Of a DNA stretch of 64,000 bases, positions 27,788 through 36,475 are shown piece by piece; positions within the stretch are counted from its first letter, which is position 1, and each line of letters opens with the position of its first letter. The position numbers and the translations under genes are program-made. Under the pieces are notes generated by a model that worked only from the letters and a program-made list of their open reading frames with translations, was not told the DNA's origin and did no database searches. The stretch is from Hyphomonas pacifica (GTDB taxonomy: Bacteria > Pseudomonadota > Alphaproteobacteria > Caulobacterales > Hyphomonadaceae), in contig NZ_AWFA01000034.1 of NCBI RefSeq assembly GCF_000682675.1, forward strand, positions 105,220-169,219. The letters are read 5' to 3'.

Positions 27788-27812
27788 CACTTATGCAAAG
27801 CAGGCATAAGTG
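27788..27812. promoter_or_regulatory. Perfect palindrome in the divergent HDAC-like/pirin promoter region
   Basis: CACTTATGC at 27788-27796 and GCATAAGTG at 27804-27812 are perfect 9-base inverted repeats around AAAGCAG. The element lies 36 bases before the deacetylase-like start and 77 bases before the pirin start, so it could be an operator controlling both. It could also be an RNA hairpin. No regulator gene is adjacent. Confidence 0.45.
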
Positions 27813-27888
27813 AATTCAGGCCAGCCCGCCTACTGCCCTTGCCAAAGCCTGCGCATATTCGCTTCAACAGACGCGAAAGGAGATCGAC

Positions 27889-28584
27889 ATGATCGATTTC
27901 AGACCCTTCAACAAGCTTGGCCGGTTCCGAAATGACTGGCTGAACGCCAATTACCATTTTTCCTTCTCTGGCTATCACGATCCCAGCCGCATGGGCGAAG
28001 GCGCCCTGCGCGTATGGAATGATGACACGATCCAGCCGCATACGGGCTTTCCGCCCCATGGCCACCAGTCGATGGAGATCATCACCTATGTCCGCAAAGG
28101 CGCGATCACGCACAAGGATTCCATGGGCAATACCGGCCGCACGGAAGCGGGCGATGTTCAGGTGATGAGCGCCGGCAGCGGCATCCAGCATTCGGAATGG
28201 AATGCCGAGGATGAAGAAACGACGCTGTTCCAGATCTGGATCCTGCCCCGCACGCAAGGCGGCCAGCCCGGCTGGGGCGCGCGAAAATTCCCGAAAGGCG
28301 ACCGGTCCGGCAAATGGGCGGTGCTGGCCTCCGGCACAGGCGATCAGGACAGCCTGGTGATCAATCAGGACGCCAATGTGCTGGGCGCAACGCTGAAAGC
28401 CGGCGAAAGCCTGACCTATGAGGTCAAAGCTGGCCGCCATGGCTACCTCGTGCTGGCGGAAGGCTCTGTCCGTCTGAATGGTCAGGCGATGACGGCCCGC
28501 GACGGCGCGGCCATTACCGGCGCGGAAAGCCTGACGCTGGAAGGCATCGAGGACGCGGAAATCGTGTTCGTGGACACGATTTAA
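27889..28584 (+). CDS. Pirin family protein
   Basis: A 231-residue bicupin. The N-terminal cupin shows the metal site GFPPHGHQSMEIITYVRKGAITHKDSMGN at about 46-74, with His-x-His, and the second His/Glu in GSGIQHSEWN near 100-109. Pirins bind iron; some act as quercetin dioxygenases, others as regulators of metabolic enzymes. The AAAGGAG ribosome site before ATG is strong. The gene is divergent from the deacetylase-like gene and shares a palindromic region with it. Whether this one is enzymatic cannot be read from sequence. Confidence 0.9.
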   Translation: MIDFRPFNKLGRFRNDWLNANYHFSFSGYHDPSRMGEGALRVWNDDTIQPHTGFPPHGHQSMEIITYVRKGAITHKDSMGNTGRTEAGDVQVMSAGSGIQHSEWNAEDEETTLFQIWILPRTQGGQPGWGARKFPKGDRSGKWAVLASGTGDQDSLVINQDANVLGATLKAGESLTYEVKAGRHGYLVLAEGSVRLNGQAMTARDGAAITGAESLTLEGIEDAEIVFVDTI

Positions 28585-28622
28585 GCCCCCTCACGCGGCT
28601 GTGACTTTGGGTGAGCGGGGGC
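28585..28622 (+). terminator. Imperfect hairpin after the pirin gene
   Basis: GCCCCCTCAC at 28585-28594 can pair with GTGAGCGGGGGC at 28611-28622 with a small bulge. It starts right after the pirin stop. There is no clear T-run, so its role as terminator is uncertain. Confidence 0.4.
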
Positions 28623-28659
28623 AGCGTGATATGCTGCAAGCAGAACAGGAGATACTCCG

Positions 28660-29148
28660 ATGAAAAAGCTAGCCCCCCTTGCCGCCCTTGCCCTGCTGGC
28701 CGCCCCTGTAGCGCTCGCCGGGGAAATCAATGTCAGCTATGACCCGGAATTCGCCGAGAAACTGCAGGATGAATATGGCGCGCGCGAAGGCGAATACCTG
28801 ACGCATGAAATCCAGGAAGACCTGACGCGCCAGCTGTCCAAGGCGAAACTGGATATCCCGCGCATCGACGTCACCATTCTGGACGCCCAGCCCAACAAAC
28901 CGACCTTCAAACAGCTCGGCGATACGCCTGGACTTGATTACAGCGCGTCCAAAAGCATCGGCGGCATGAAGCTTTCCGCCGTGGCCTATGATGCGGATGG
29001 AAACCCGACCGGCGATCTGACCTATAAATGGTATGAGACAGATATTCGTCTTGCCGGCATCAGCACTTGGCACGATGCTCAGCGGGCGTCTGACAAATTC
29101 TCACGGAAATTCGTGAAAGAACTCACCGCAGACAAAGGCGGCAGCTAA
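28660..29148 (+). CDS. Secreted protein of unknown function
   Basis: A 162-residue protein with a signal peptide (MKKLAPLAALALLAAPVALAG, cleavage after ALA near 20). The mature part alternates strands and helices: EINVSYDPEFAEKLQDEYG, THEIQEDLTRQLSKAKLDIPRIDVTILD, then a KLSAVAYDADGN strand and a C-terminal STWHDAQRASDKFSRKFVKEL helix. The GEIN..SY start and the DVTILDAQPNKPT block suggest a conserved periplasmic family, but I cannot name it. AACAGGAGATACTCCG upstream gives a strong ribosome site. A hairpin follows the stop. Confidence 0.75.
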   Translation: MKKLAPLAALALLAAPVALAGEINVSYDPEFAEKLQDEYGAREGEYLTHEIQEDLTRQLSKAKLDIPRIDVTILDAQPNKPTFKQLGDTPGLDYSASKSIGGMKLSAVAYDADGNPTGDLTYKWYETDIRLAGISTWHDAQRASDKFSRKFVKELTADKGGS

Positions 29149-29175
29149 ACCCCCCTTTGTCTGAGCCTTCCAAGA

Positions 29176-29203
29176 GCCCCCGGATGCTACGCATTCGGGG
29201 GGC
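29176..29203. terminator. Hairpin between convergent genes, likely bidirectional terminator
   Basis: GCCCCCGGATGC at 29176-29187 pairs with GCATTCGGGGGGC at 29191-29203 with one wobble, around a TAC loop. It lies 27 bases after the secreted protein gene and just beyond the queD stop on the other strand. T-runs on both sides are weak. Confidence 0.55.
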
Positions 29204-29212
29204 CTTTCAGGA

Positions 29213-29632
29213 TCAGAGTACCAGTTCGCAGCGCTCATTCAGGCTGGGCCGTGCCAGCGCCACGCGCTTCAGCCCCGGCAGGCCGTCCGTCAGATCTGCC
29301 GCCGCCCAGAGGCAAATACGCTCCAGCGTCGGCACGTCGAGGCCCGGAATCTCGTTCAGCAGGGTATGGTCCAGCTTGGCCGCCGTGGCCTGCAGGCACG
29401 CCGTCAGATGGGAAAAATCCTCCACCCACTGCTCGCCCGGCTTCACAACACCCGCAACGGTCGCTTCCAGCTGGAAGGAATGGCCGTGCATGTTGCGGTA
29501 AGGATGGCCTTCCGGCTTGCCACCCATGAAATGCGCTGCCTCGAAATTCACCGATTTGGTGATCTCGAAAACGCGGCCTTCCGGGGAAAGCGTCGTGTGC
29601 GCGGCGCTGGATGTTTCAAGCTTCGTGGTCAT
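29213..29632 (-). CDS. queD: 6-carboxytetrahydropterin synthase-like protein (QueD family), active-site Cys missing
   Basis: The start is the ATG at 29632; a TTG 15 bases upstream is in frame. The 139-residue product has the QueD/PTPS fold with zinc ligands His34 (FEAAHFMG), His49 and His51 (HGHSF), and LDHTLLN for the catalytic Asp-His pair. The usual Cys four residues before HGH is a Tyr (Tyr45, GHPYRNMHGH), and the late Glu of the VxxET segment seems replaced by Arg in ALARPSLNERC. It is next to queC, so a 7-deazaguanine role is likely, but the chemistry may differ from standard QueD. Confidence 0.8.
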   Translation of the reverse strand: MTTKLETSSAAHTTLSPEGRVFEITKSVNFEAAHFMGGKPEGHPYRNMHGHSFQLEATVAGVVKPGEQWVEDFSHLTACLQATAAKLDHTLLNEIPGLDVPTLERICLWAAADLTDGLPGLKRVALARPSLNERCELVL

Positions 29633-29767
29633 GGCGGTGTGGTTCAATGTCCGGTATCTGGCGGGCCTGAACAGGTGGCCCGCACGAATTTTGCCCCCAA
29701 ATGATGGAAAACGGGCAAAAAGTCCAGTTTTTAAGGCTGTTTCGGCTGCGAGAGGCCCGGCGTGCCG

Positions 29768-30475
29768 TCAGCGGCTGGCAGCCCATTTCTCCCAGCCCTT
29801 AGCGCGCAGCTCGCAGGCCGGACAAGTGCCGCAGCCATGCCCCCACTCATGCAGCTCTCCGCGCTCGCCCAGATAACAGGTATGGGTATCCTTCACGATC
29901 AGCTGCACCAGCGCATCCCCACCCAGTTGCTGCGCCAGCGCCCAGGTTTCAGCCTTGTCGATATACATCAGTGGGGTGTCTATCCGTATGGGAACATCGA
30001 GGCCGAGACGCAGCGTTTCGGCCTGCGCGGCCATCGTGTCAGCCCGGCAGTCGGGATACCCGGAATAGTCCGTCTCGCACATGCCGCCGACCAGAACGCC
30101 GAGGCCCCGGCGGCTGGCCAGCGCGCCAGCGAGCGTCAGGAACAGCAGATTGCGGCCCGGAACAAAGGTTGACGGCAAGCCGGCCTCGGTCATCTCGATG
30201 CTGACCTCATGCGTCATGGCCGTCTCGCCCAGGCTTTTCAGCACAGTGGCATCCAGCATGTGATCCTCACCCAGACGCTCGCCCCACAGGGGATTCATCG
30301 CGGCGATCCCCTGCCGGACGGTCTCCCGGCATGTCAGCTCGATCCTGTGGCGCTGACCATAGTCGAAGCCCACGGTCTCCACTCGCTCAAAGCGGGAAAG
30401 CGCCGAGGCCAGGCAGGTCGTCGAATCCTGTCCGCCGGAGAACAAAACCAATGCAGAAGAAGAAGGATCAGTCAT
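29768..30475 (-). CDS. queC: 7-cyano-7-deazaguanine synthase QueC
   Basis: The start is the ATG at 30475 ([18 protein letters not shown]). The 235-residue ATP-dependent enzyme converts 7-carboxy-7-deazaguanine to preQ0 in queuosine synthesis. The PP-loop SGGQDSTT is near 13-20, and the conserved PGRN segment follows in the middle. The C-terminal zinc site is complete: Cys in HTCYLG, then CGTCPAC with the spacing Cx2Cx2C. It lies upstream of queD on the same strand with a 135-base gap. No preQ1 riboswitch is evident upstream. Length is normal. Confidence 0.93.
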   Translation of the reverse strand: MTDPSSSALVLFSGGQDSTTCLASALSRFERVETVGFDYGQRHRIELTCRETVRQGIAAMNPLWGERLGEDHMLDATVLKSLGETAMTHEVSIEMTEAGLPSTFVPGRNLLFLTLAGALASRRGLGVLVGGMCETDYSGYPDCRADTMAAQAETLRLGLDVPIRIDTPLMYIDKAETWALAQQLGGDALVQLIVKDTHTCYLGERGELHEWGHGCGTCPACELRAKGWEKWAASR

Positions 30476-30571
30476 GTCTTCGCCTGTATCAGGCCGGACA
30501 GTCACGGCCAAGCTGGGCGTAACATTTTTAACACCCCCTATTTTTTCCCTATGTCTTACGCTTCGGCAATG

Positions 30572-30601
30572 TTGACAGACCCGTCATCCATGCAGTCTGA
30601 T
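30572..30601 (+). promoter_or_regulatory. Possible sigma-70 promoter for the TonB-dependent receptor gene
   Basis: TTGACA at 30572-30577 is a perfect -35 box. An 18-base spacer leads to TCTGAT at 30596-30601, which matches 4 of 6 bases of the -10 box. It lies about 85 bases before the receptor ATG. Only weak support exists beyond the -35 box. Confidence 0.35.
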
Positions 30602-30686
30602 ACAAAGCGAAGCAGGCCCGCCAAGAGGCTCGCTCGGTACAAATTGCTCGAGGCCAGCAATCAAGCGGCCCGAGGGGAGGAAAAAA

Positions 30687-33602
30687 ATGCGATTTAAACG
30701 ACACTCGAAGTGCGTCTGGCTGGCAGGTGCGTCCGCCATGGTGATCGGTCTGGCCGCTCCCGCAGCGGTTGCACAAGAGGACACCGGTGAAACGCAACGC
30801 ACCCTGTCCACCGTGACGGTCACGACGCAAAAAACGGAAGAATCCATCCAGGATGTTCCGATCGCAGTCTCGGCTTTCGATGAAGACGCTTTGGCAAAGA
30901 TGCAGCTCGCCGGCGGGCCGGATCTCGTCAAATCCATACCAAACGTCAACTTCACCAAGGGCAATTTCACAGGGTACAACTTCCGTATCCGGGGTATTGG
31001 CGTTGATGCCGTGTCAACGTCTGCCGATAATGGTGTGGGTGTGCACCAGAATGATATTCCGCTTACCTCAAACAACCTTTTTGAAGCGGAGTTCTACGAT
31101 ATTGAGCGTATCGAGGTGCTGCGTGGCCCACAGGGCACACTCTACGGCCGGAACGCTACAGGTGGTGTGTTCAACCTGATCACGGCAAAGCCTGTACTGG
31201 GAGAATACCAGGCCAATATTGATCTGACATACGGAAACTATGACACCTTCAAGGCCAAAGGTATGGTCAACGTGCCGATCGGCGAAAGCCTTGCCTTCCG
31301 TCTGGCCGGCTCTCTTTTGCAGCGTGGCGGGTATGTCGACAACATCACGACCGGAAACGAAATCGATGACCGGGACCTTTTCAGTGTACGGGCGACCCTT
31401 GCCTGGGAGCCGACAGACCGGTTGAGAGGCTGGGTGAGCTATGAGCATTTCGAGGAAGACGACAACCGCCTTCGTTCCGGCAAGCAATTCTGTAAGAAGG
31501 ATGCCAACCTCACTACCTTTGCCGGCATTGCCATTGAGCCAGACGACCAGAACATCACCTCTCTTGGCTGTGAGGATGCGCCGCTTTCAGAGTCTAAAGA
31601 CCGTGTGAACTCCACAGGTACGCTGGCTGGCTCCTGGGGTGTCGTGGCAGGTCTCTCAGACGGTGACGTCTACCTTCGACCGGCCCTCAGCGATGAACGC
31701 ACCATCGAATCCGTCATCGACCCACGCTATCAGGCCGAGACGGATTTCTTCTCCTGGAAGGCCGAGTTTGACCTGACAGACTCGCTGCTTCTGACATATC
31801 TGGGCAGCTACAATGAATCCGAACGGTATTCCGAGGAAGACTATAACAAGAGTGTTCCGGACATTCCCTTCAATGATCTGTCAGCCATCCCGCCAGGGCT
31901 CAGCACGCAGGCAGACCTTTACAATGCCCTCTTCCCGGGTGGGTTCGTCAGCGACCCGCAGCTGGGCACCTTCAACCAGTTGACCACTTATGACCTGTCA
32001 GGTGGACAGTCGGAGCAAACCACTCACGAAATTCGTCTGCAGTCTGATTTTTCGGGCCGCTTCAATTTCAACCTTGGTGCCATCTCGGTCAACTATGAGA
32101 CAGGCGGAGCTGATGACATCGGCGAAAGCTATTACGTGATGTCCAACACACTGACGGCCATCACGCAGTTCAACAATGCTGTCTATCAGGCAACCTATGA
32201 TGCCGTGATCGGCGGAGGCGGCACGGCAGACCAAGCCGCTGCAGCGGCAGCTGCCCAGGCCCCGTTCGGCGGGCTCACACCTGTTGACACCAGTGGCGAC
32301 GGCGAAGGCTCGCTACGGGGCAACATCAATAATCTGGGCCGAAACTATTTCCGCTCTGTTACACCCTACAAGCTGGATTCCTTCGCGGTCTTCGGTGAGG
32401 GATATTATGATCTCACAGATGATTTGCAGCTCACTGTCGGCCTGCGCTACACCAGCGATGACAAAACGGTTCAAAACATCCCGACTTATCTGTTCACACC
32501 GGTCTCCGTACGCCCGGATCCGCTGGTTCCGGTTCCGTCAGCCACGTCAGCAAACGGTATCGTGAATAAAAAGTTTGAGGAAGTTACCGGCCGGATCGGC
32601 TTCGACTGGTCACCAGATCTCAGCTTCAGCGAAGACACGTTGATCTACGCCTTCTATTCCAAGGGCTATAAGGGCGGTGGCATCAACCCGCCGCAACCGC
32701 AAGGCACGCCCAGCATAGTGCCCGAAACCTTTGAGCCGGAATTCATCAATGCGTTCGAAGTCGGTACCAAGAACACATTGGCGAACGGCGCACTGCAACT
32801 GAATGCCACGGCATTCTACTATGACTATGAAGGTTATCAGGTCTCCCAGATCGTCAACCGCACCTCTGCCAACATCAACGTGGATGCAGAAATCAAGGGT
32901 CTGGAACTCGAAACGATCTGGAATCCGGCATCAACCTTTGTGGTGAACGCCAATCTCGGTCTGCTGGATGCCAAGGTAAAAGACACCGAAGCTATCGATG
33001 TTTTAGACCGTACGGCAGGTGACCCAAACTATATTGCTTTGAAGAATCCATTCGATGCTTCAAACTGTGTGATTTCCTCGCAAGCCTATGCAACGGTTCT
33101 GGGGGCGATCCAGGGCGGCCTTCTCGCTGAGGGCTCAACGCTCGGACTCTGCACCGGCGCTTTCGCAGGTCAGGAATCCACCTTCGGCCTGCCGGAAGGC
33201 TCTTTCACACCGGGCCAGGGCTTCGCCAAGGATCTGGACGGCAACAAGCTGCCGGGCACACCAGACATGACCCTCAGCCTGGGGGCGGAATACACTTGGG
33301 AAACCGTATCCAATTCCAACTGGGATGTTCGTATTCGTGCGGACTATTACTATCAGGCAGACAGCTACAGCCGCATGTGGAACACCGCACGTGACAAGCT
33401 GGACAGCTGGGAAAACCTGAACTTGTCCCTGCAATTCTACAATGATCCATCTCAAATTCAGGTCGAGCTTTTCGGCAAGAATGTCATGGACCAGGACAAC
33501 ATCACCGGTGCGTACCTGACGGACGATTCCTCAGGTCTCTTCACGAACGCCTACTATAATGAGCCCAGAACCTACGGGATCCGCGTCAGCAAGACCTGGT
33601 AG
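30687..33602 (+). CDS. TonB-dependent outer-membrane receptor
   Basis: A 971-residue outer-membrane receptor. The signal peptide (MRFKRHSKCVWLAGASAMVIG, cleavage near AVA-QE at 30) is followed by a TonB-box-like segment (STVTVTTQKTEESIQDVP) and the plug domain with IRGIG, then IERIEVLRGPQGTLYGRNATGG near 130-155. The rest is a long beta-barrel ending in YGIRVSKTW with the C-terminal aromatic residue needed for outer-membrane insertion. A GAGGGGAGG ribosome site precedes ATG. The ligand is unknown; the downstream sugar dehydrogenase hints at a carbohydrate but the two have separate transcripts. Confidence 0.92.
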   Translation: MRFKRHSKCVWLAGASAMVIGLAAPAAVAQEDTGETQRTLSTVTVTTQKTEESIQDVPIAVSAFDEDALAKMQLAGGPDLVKSIPNVNFTKGNFTGYNFRIRGIGVDAVSTSADNGVGVHQNDIPLTSNNLFEAEFYDIERIEVLRGPQGTLYGRNATGGVFNLITAKPVLGEYQANIDLTYGNYDTFKAKGMVNVPIGESLAFRLAGSLLQRGGYVDNITTGNEIDDRDLFSVRATLAWEPTDRLRGWVSYEHFEEDDNRLRSGKQFCKKDANLTTFAGIAIEPDDQNITSLGCEDAPLSESKDRVNSTGTLAGSWGVVAGLSDGDVYLRPALSDERTIESVIDPRYQAETDFFSWKAEFDLTDSLLLTYLGSYNESERYSEEDYNKSVPDIPFNDLSAIPPGLSTQADLYNALFPGGFVSDPQLGTFNQLTTYDLSGGQSEQTTHEIRLQSDFSGRFNFNLGAISVNYETGGADDIGESYYVMSNTLTAITQFNNAVYQATYDAVIGGGGTADQAAAAAAAQAPFGGLTPVDTSGDGEGSLRGNINNLGRNYFRSVTPYKLDSFAVFGEGYYDLTDDLQLTVGLRYTSDDKTVQNIPTYLFTPVSVRPDPLVPVPSATSANGIVNKKFEEVTGRIGFDWSPDLSFSEDTLIYAFYSKGYKGGGINPPQPQGTPSIVPETFEPEFINAFEVGTKNTLANGALQLNATAFYYDYEGYQVSQIVNRTSANINVDAEIKGLELETIWNPASTFVVNANLGLLDAKVKDTEAIDVLDRTAGDPNYIALKNPFDASNCVISSQAYATVLGAIQGGLLAEGSTLGLCTGAFAGQESTFGLPEGSFTPGQGFAKDLDGNKLPGTPDMTLSLGAEYTWETVSNSNWDVRIRADYYYQADSYSRMWNTARDKLDSWENLNLSLQFYNDPSQIQVELFGKNVMDQDNITGAYLTDDSSGLFTNAYYNEPRTYGIRVSKTW

Positions 33603-33624
33603 ACCCGGGATCTGACCACACTCA

Positions 33625-33660
33625 TGGGGGCGGCCTTTGCGGGCCGCCCCCATTTTATTT
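33625..33660 (+). terminator. Rho-independent terminator of the TonB receptor gene
   Basis: TGGGGGCGGCC at 33625-33635 and GGCCGCCCCCA at 33642-33652 form a perfect 11-base stem around TTTGCG, followed by TTTTATTT. It is 22 bases after the receptor stop. Confidence 0.9.
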
Positions 33661-33725
33661 GGCCTTAGACGCCCGCTGCCCTATTGTTCCCGACAAACAA
33701 GCCATCTTTACAGGAGACCTGCCCC

Positions 33726-34883
33726 ATGCGCATCGCCAACCTGATTTCCCTCACCGCCTTGCTCGCGGCCTGCGGCGGGTCAGCCGACCAGAGCCCGGCC
33801 GCAACAAGCGATTTCGACGTGAAACTCACTCCCATCGTCACCGATACGGAATGGCCATGGGGCATGGCATTCCTGCCAAATGGAGACCTGCTTTTCACAG
33901 AGAAGGAACGCGGCCTGCGATATGTCGCTGGCGGTGAAGGCGCACCCGCGCCGGTCCGCGGCCTGCCGGATGCCTATACTGAAGGCCAGGCTGGCTATCT
34001 GGGCATCACTCTGGACCCGGACTTTGATACCAACCGCCTCGTCTACATTTCCTATTCCAAGGGTGATGACGCCGCCAATGCCGCCGCCGTGATCAAGGGC
34101 CGCCTGAGCAATGACAACACCGTGCTTGAGGATGTGACGGAAATCTTCTGGGCCGACCCGCGCGACACGGCCTATCATTATGGCTCGCGCCTGCAATTTG
34201 CCAATGACGGCACGCTGTACGTCTCTCTCGGGGAGGGCTTCAAATACATGAAGGATGCCCAGGACCCAAAGATCACACATGGCTCCATCGTCCGCATCAA
34301 TACAGATGGCAGCATCCCGCCGGATAATCCGTTTGCAGACGGCAAGGATGGCAATCCGGCCGTTTGGTCCTATGGTCATCGCAATGTCCAGGGCCTCTAT
34401 TATGATAAAGACACCGGCACACTCTATGAAACAGAGCATGGTCCCAAGGGCGGCGATGAGCTTAATATCATCAAGCCCGGCGCCAATTATGGCTGGCCCG
34501 TCATCACCTATGGCGTAAACTATGATGGCACGGTGATCACCGAGAAAACCGAAATGGCGGGCATGGAACAACCCCTGACCTATTGGGTGCCGTCGATTGC
34601 ACCGGCGGGCCTCACCATGCTGACCAGCGATGTCTATCCCGGCTGGAAGGGCGATCTCTTCACAGGTGGCATGAACGGCCCGGCCGGGCTGGAGCTGACT
34701 CGTATCGACATGGAAGACGGCCAGGTGGTCGGCAAGGAATCCCTGTTCGATGGCGAATATCCGATCCGCGATGTCATTCAGGGCCCAGATGGTCACCTCT
34801 ATGTTGCGACAAAGAATTTTGACGGCATCTACCGCGTGGATGTCATTGAGGCCGCTGCCGACGGCGAGGCCGACACGGAATAA
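33726..34883 (+). CDS. PQQ-dependent aldose sugar dehydrogenase-type lipoprotein
   Basis: The start is the ATG at 33726, after ACAGGAGACC; an earlier in-frame ATG at 33684 has no ribosome site. The 385-residue product begins with a lipoprotein signal, MRIANLISLTALLAACGG, with lipobox LAAC. The mature part is a six-bladed propeller of the soluble glucose dehydrogenase/YliI type: WPWGMAFLPNGDLLFTEKERGLR, SLGEGFKYMKDAQDP, YGHRNVQGLYYD, EHGPKGGDELNII and GANYGWPVITYG. It probably oxidises aldoses in the periplasm with PQQ. A terminator separates it from the upstream receptor gene. Confidence 0.88.
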   Translation: MRIANLISLTALLAACGGSADQSPAATSDFDVKLTPIVTDTEWPWGMAFLPNGDLLFTEKERGLRYVAGGEGAPAPVRGLPDAYTEGQAGYLGITLDPDFDTNRLVYISYSKGDDAANAAAVIKGRLSNDNTVLEDVTEIFWADPRDTAYHYGSRLQFANDGTLYVSLGEGFKYMKDAQDPKITHGSIVRINTDGSIPPDNPFADGKDGNPAVWSYGHRNVQGLYYDKDTGTLYETEHGPKGGDELNIIKPGANYGWPVITYGVNYDGTVITEKTEMAGMEQPLTYWVPSIAPAGLTMLTSDVYPGWKGDLFTGGMNGPAGLELTRIDMEDGQVVGKESLFDGEYPIRDVIQGPDGHLYVATKNFDGIYRVDVIEAAADGEADTE

Positions 34884-34910
34884 TCCGGCGCAGCCTGCGC
34901 TGCGCGCAGG

Positions 34911-35516
34911 TCAGACGCCCCGGCGGGACCGGAGCGCGGCGGCGAGTGTTCCATCATCCAGATGGTCCAGTTCGCCGCCCACCGGAACGCCGTGGGCCAG
35001 GCGCGTCACGCTGGCGCCTTTCCCTTCCAGCAAGTCTGCCACATAATGGGCTGTGGTCTGGCCATCGACCGTGGCATTCAGGGCCAGGATCACTTCGCGA
35101 ATGTCGCCCGCCTCAACCCGGCTGATCAGGCTCGCAATGTTGAGATCTTCCGGCGTGATGCCGTCAATCGCTGACAAGACACCGCCCAGAACATGATAGC
35201 GCCCGCGAAAGGCCCCGCCCCGCTCCAGCGCCCACAGATCCGGCACGTCTTCCACAACACAGATCAGGCTGTCATCGCGGCCGTCGGCCTGACACACCGC
35301 ACAGGGCTGTATCGTGTCGAAGTTTCCGCAGATCTGGCAGCGGTCAATTTTCTCACCCGCCTCTGCCAGCGCATCGGCCAGCGGCTTCAGCAGCGTGTCG
35401 CGGCGCTTCAGCAGAAACAGCGCCACGCGCCGCGCAGACCGGGGGCCAAGCCCCGGCAGGCGAGAGATCAACTCGATCAGACGAAGAATTTCCGGGCCGG
35501 CAGAACGTTGTGACAT
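34911..35516 (-). CDS. recR: Recombination protein RecR
   Basis: The start is the ATG at 35516 ([17 protein letters not shown]); an upstream frame extension has no typical RecR sequence. The 201-residue protein has the helix-hairpin-helix [11 protein letters not shown] at 20-30, the four-Cys zinc site at Cys60, Cys63, Cys72 and Cys75, and a Toprim domain from [14 protein letters not shown]. With RecO and RecF it loads RecA at gaps. The usual dnaX-ybaB neighbours are absent; here it lies behind ctrA with a terminator and a second hairpin between. Confidence 0.93.
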   Translation of the reverse strand: MSQRSAGPEILRLIELISRLPGLGPRSARRVALFLLKRRDTLLKPLADALAEAGEKIDRCQICGNFDTIQPCAVCQADGRDDSLICVVEDVPDLWALERGGAFRGRYHVLGGVLSAIDGITPEDLNIASLISRVEAGDIREVILALNATVDGQTTAHYVADLLEGKGASVTRLAHGVPVGGELDHLDDGTLAAALRSRRGV

Positions 35517-35535
35517 ATGCCCAATGTCAGTTATT

Positions 35536-35557
35536 TGCCCGCTCTTGCAAGCGGGCA
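35536..35557. other. Hairpin in the recR leader
   Basis: TGCCCGCT at 35536-35543 and AGCGGGCA at 35550-35557 form a perfect 8-base stem around CTTGCA, 20 bases before the recR ATG. It could be a back-up terminator for ctrA transcripts or a control element for recR. On the minus strand it is followed by AAATAACTG, not by T. Confidence 0.5.
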
Positions 35558-35559
35558 TC

Positions 35560-35598
35560 TGAAAAGAAGACCCCCCGGCCAGGGGGACCGGGGGGTCT
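35560..35598 (-). terminator. Terminator of ctrA
   Basis: AGACCCCCCGG at 35568-35578 and CCGGGGGGTCT at 35588-35598 form a perfect 11-base stem. Read on the minus strand it is followed by TCTTTTCAG. It lies 28 bases beyond the ctrA stop and separates ctrA from recR. Confidence 0.8.
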
Positions 35599-35625
35599 GG
35601 AGGACTCTTAAGTCAAGGCAGGCTT

Positions 35626-36339
35626 TCAGGCGGCTTCCTCAATCTCGTTTGTTTTCGAGCTCGGGCGCGGGTCACGGAGCACATAGCCGCGGCCCCAGAC
35701 GGTTTCGATATAATGGTTACCACCGGTCGCCTGCTGCAGCTTCTTGCGCAGCTTACAAATGAACACGTCGATGATCTTCAGTTCCGGCTCATCCATCCCG
35801 CCATAGAGGTGGTTGAGGAACATTTCCTTGGTCAGCGTCGTGCCCTTGCGCAGCGAGAGCAGTTCGAACATCTGGTATTCCTTGCCGGTCAGGTGAACGC
35901 GCTCGTCGTCTACTTCCACCGTCTTGGCATCCAGGTTGACGATGATTTCGCCTGTGCGGATCACGCTCTCGGCATGGCCTTTGGAGCGACGCACAATGGC
36001 TGTGATACGGGCAATCAGCTCGTCTTTGTTAAACGGTTTGGTCAGGTAATCGTCTGCGCCGTAGCCGAGTGTCTTAACCTTGGCTTCGATGTCAGGGTTA
36101 CCGGACAGGATCATGACCGGCGTGTTCACACGGCCCATCCGCAGCTGTTTGAGCACCTCATACCCGGAGATATCCGGCAGGGAGAGGTCCAGCACGATCA
36201 TGTCGTATTCGTAGACTTTTCCGAGGTCGACGCCTTCTTCGCCAAGGTCGGTCGTATAGATGTTGAAGCCCGCAGCTTTCAGCATCAGCTCGATTGAACG
36301 CGCGACAGCGCTATCGTCTTCAATAAGCAGGACGCGCAT
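35626..36339 (-). CDS. ctrA: Cell-cycle response regulator CtrA
   Basis: A 237-residue OmpR-type regulator nearly identical in pattern to Caulobacter CtrA. The receiver has the acidic pocket EDD at 7-9, the phosphoacceptor Asp51 in VLDLSLPD and the conserved Lys in [10 protein letters not shown]. The winged-helix domain contains [17 protein letters not shown] and ends with [19 protein letters not shown] sequence (here [13 protein letters not shown]). The C-terminus is EEAA; the terminal Ala-Ala is the ClpXP degron of CtrA. It controls flagellar, division and chemotaxis genes and blocks replication start. Two GAATC methylation sites and a CtrA-like box lie upstream. Confidence 0.97.
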   Translation of the reverse strand: MRVLLIEDDSAVARSIELMLKAAGFNIYTTDLGEEGVDLGKVYEYDMIVLDLSLPDISGYEVLKQLRMGRVNTPVMILSGNPDIEAKVKTLGYGADDYLTKPFNKDELIARITAIVRRSKGHAESVIRTGEIIVNLDAKTVEVDDERVHLTGKEYQMFELLSLRKGTTLTKEMFLNHLYGGMDEPELKIIDVFICKLRKKLQQATGGNHYIETVWGRGYVLRDPRPSSKTNEIEEAA

Positions 36340-36352
36340 TATCTCGTCTCCC

Positions 36353-36398
36353 GAATCAACTTACGACCAAACTAGTCGCATTTCCTATTAAAGTGAAT
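36353..36398 (-). promoter_or_regulatory. Two GANTC (CcrM) sites in the ctrA upstream region
   Basis: GAATC occurs at 36353-36357 and 36394-36398, 14 and 55 bases before the ctrA start. In Caulobacter the methylation state of GANTC sites in the ctrA promoter, read with GcrA, gates its transcription. Two sites in a 136-base gap fit that scheme, though GANTC sites are not rare by chance. Confidence 0.45.
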
Positions 36399-36414
36399 CC
36401 TACGGACTGATCCT

Positions 36415-36429
36415 TTAACGAAGGTTAAC
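36415..36429. promoter_or_regulatory. CtrA-like box upstream of ctrA (spacing one base short)
   Basis: TTAA at 36415-36418 and TTAAC at 36425-36429 are separated by 6 bases. The CtrA consensus is TTAA-N7-TTAAC, so the spacing is one short. Its place 76 bases before ctrA would suit autoregulation. On the present evidence it is a near-match only. Confidence 0.35.
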
Positions 36430-36475
36430 GAGCCGTGCGATTTGCCTCAAAAAAGTTCTACTTTCTTCACACAGA

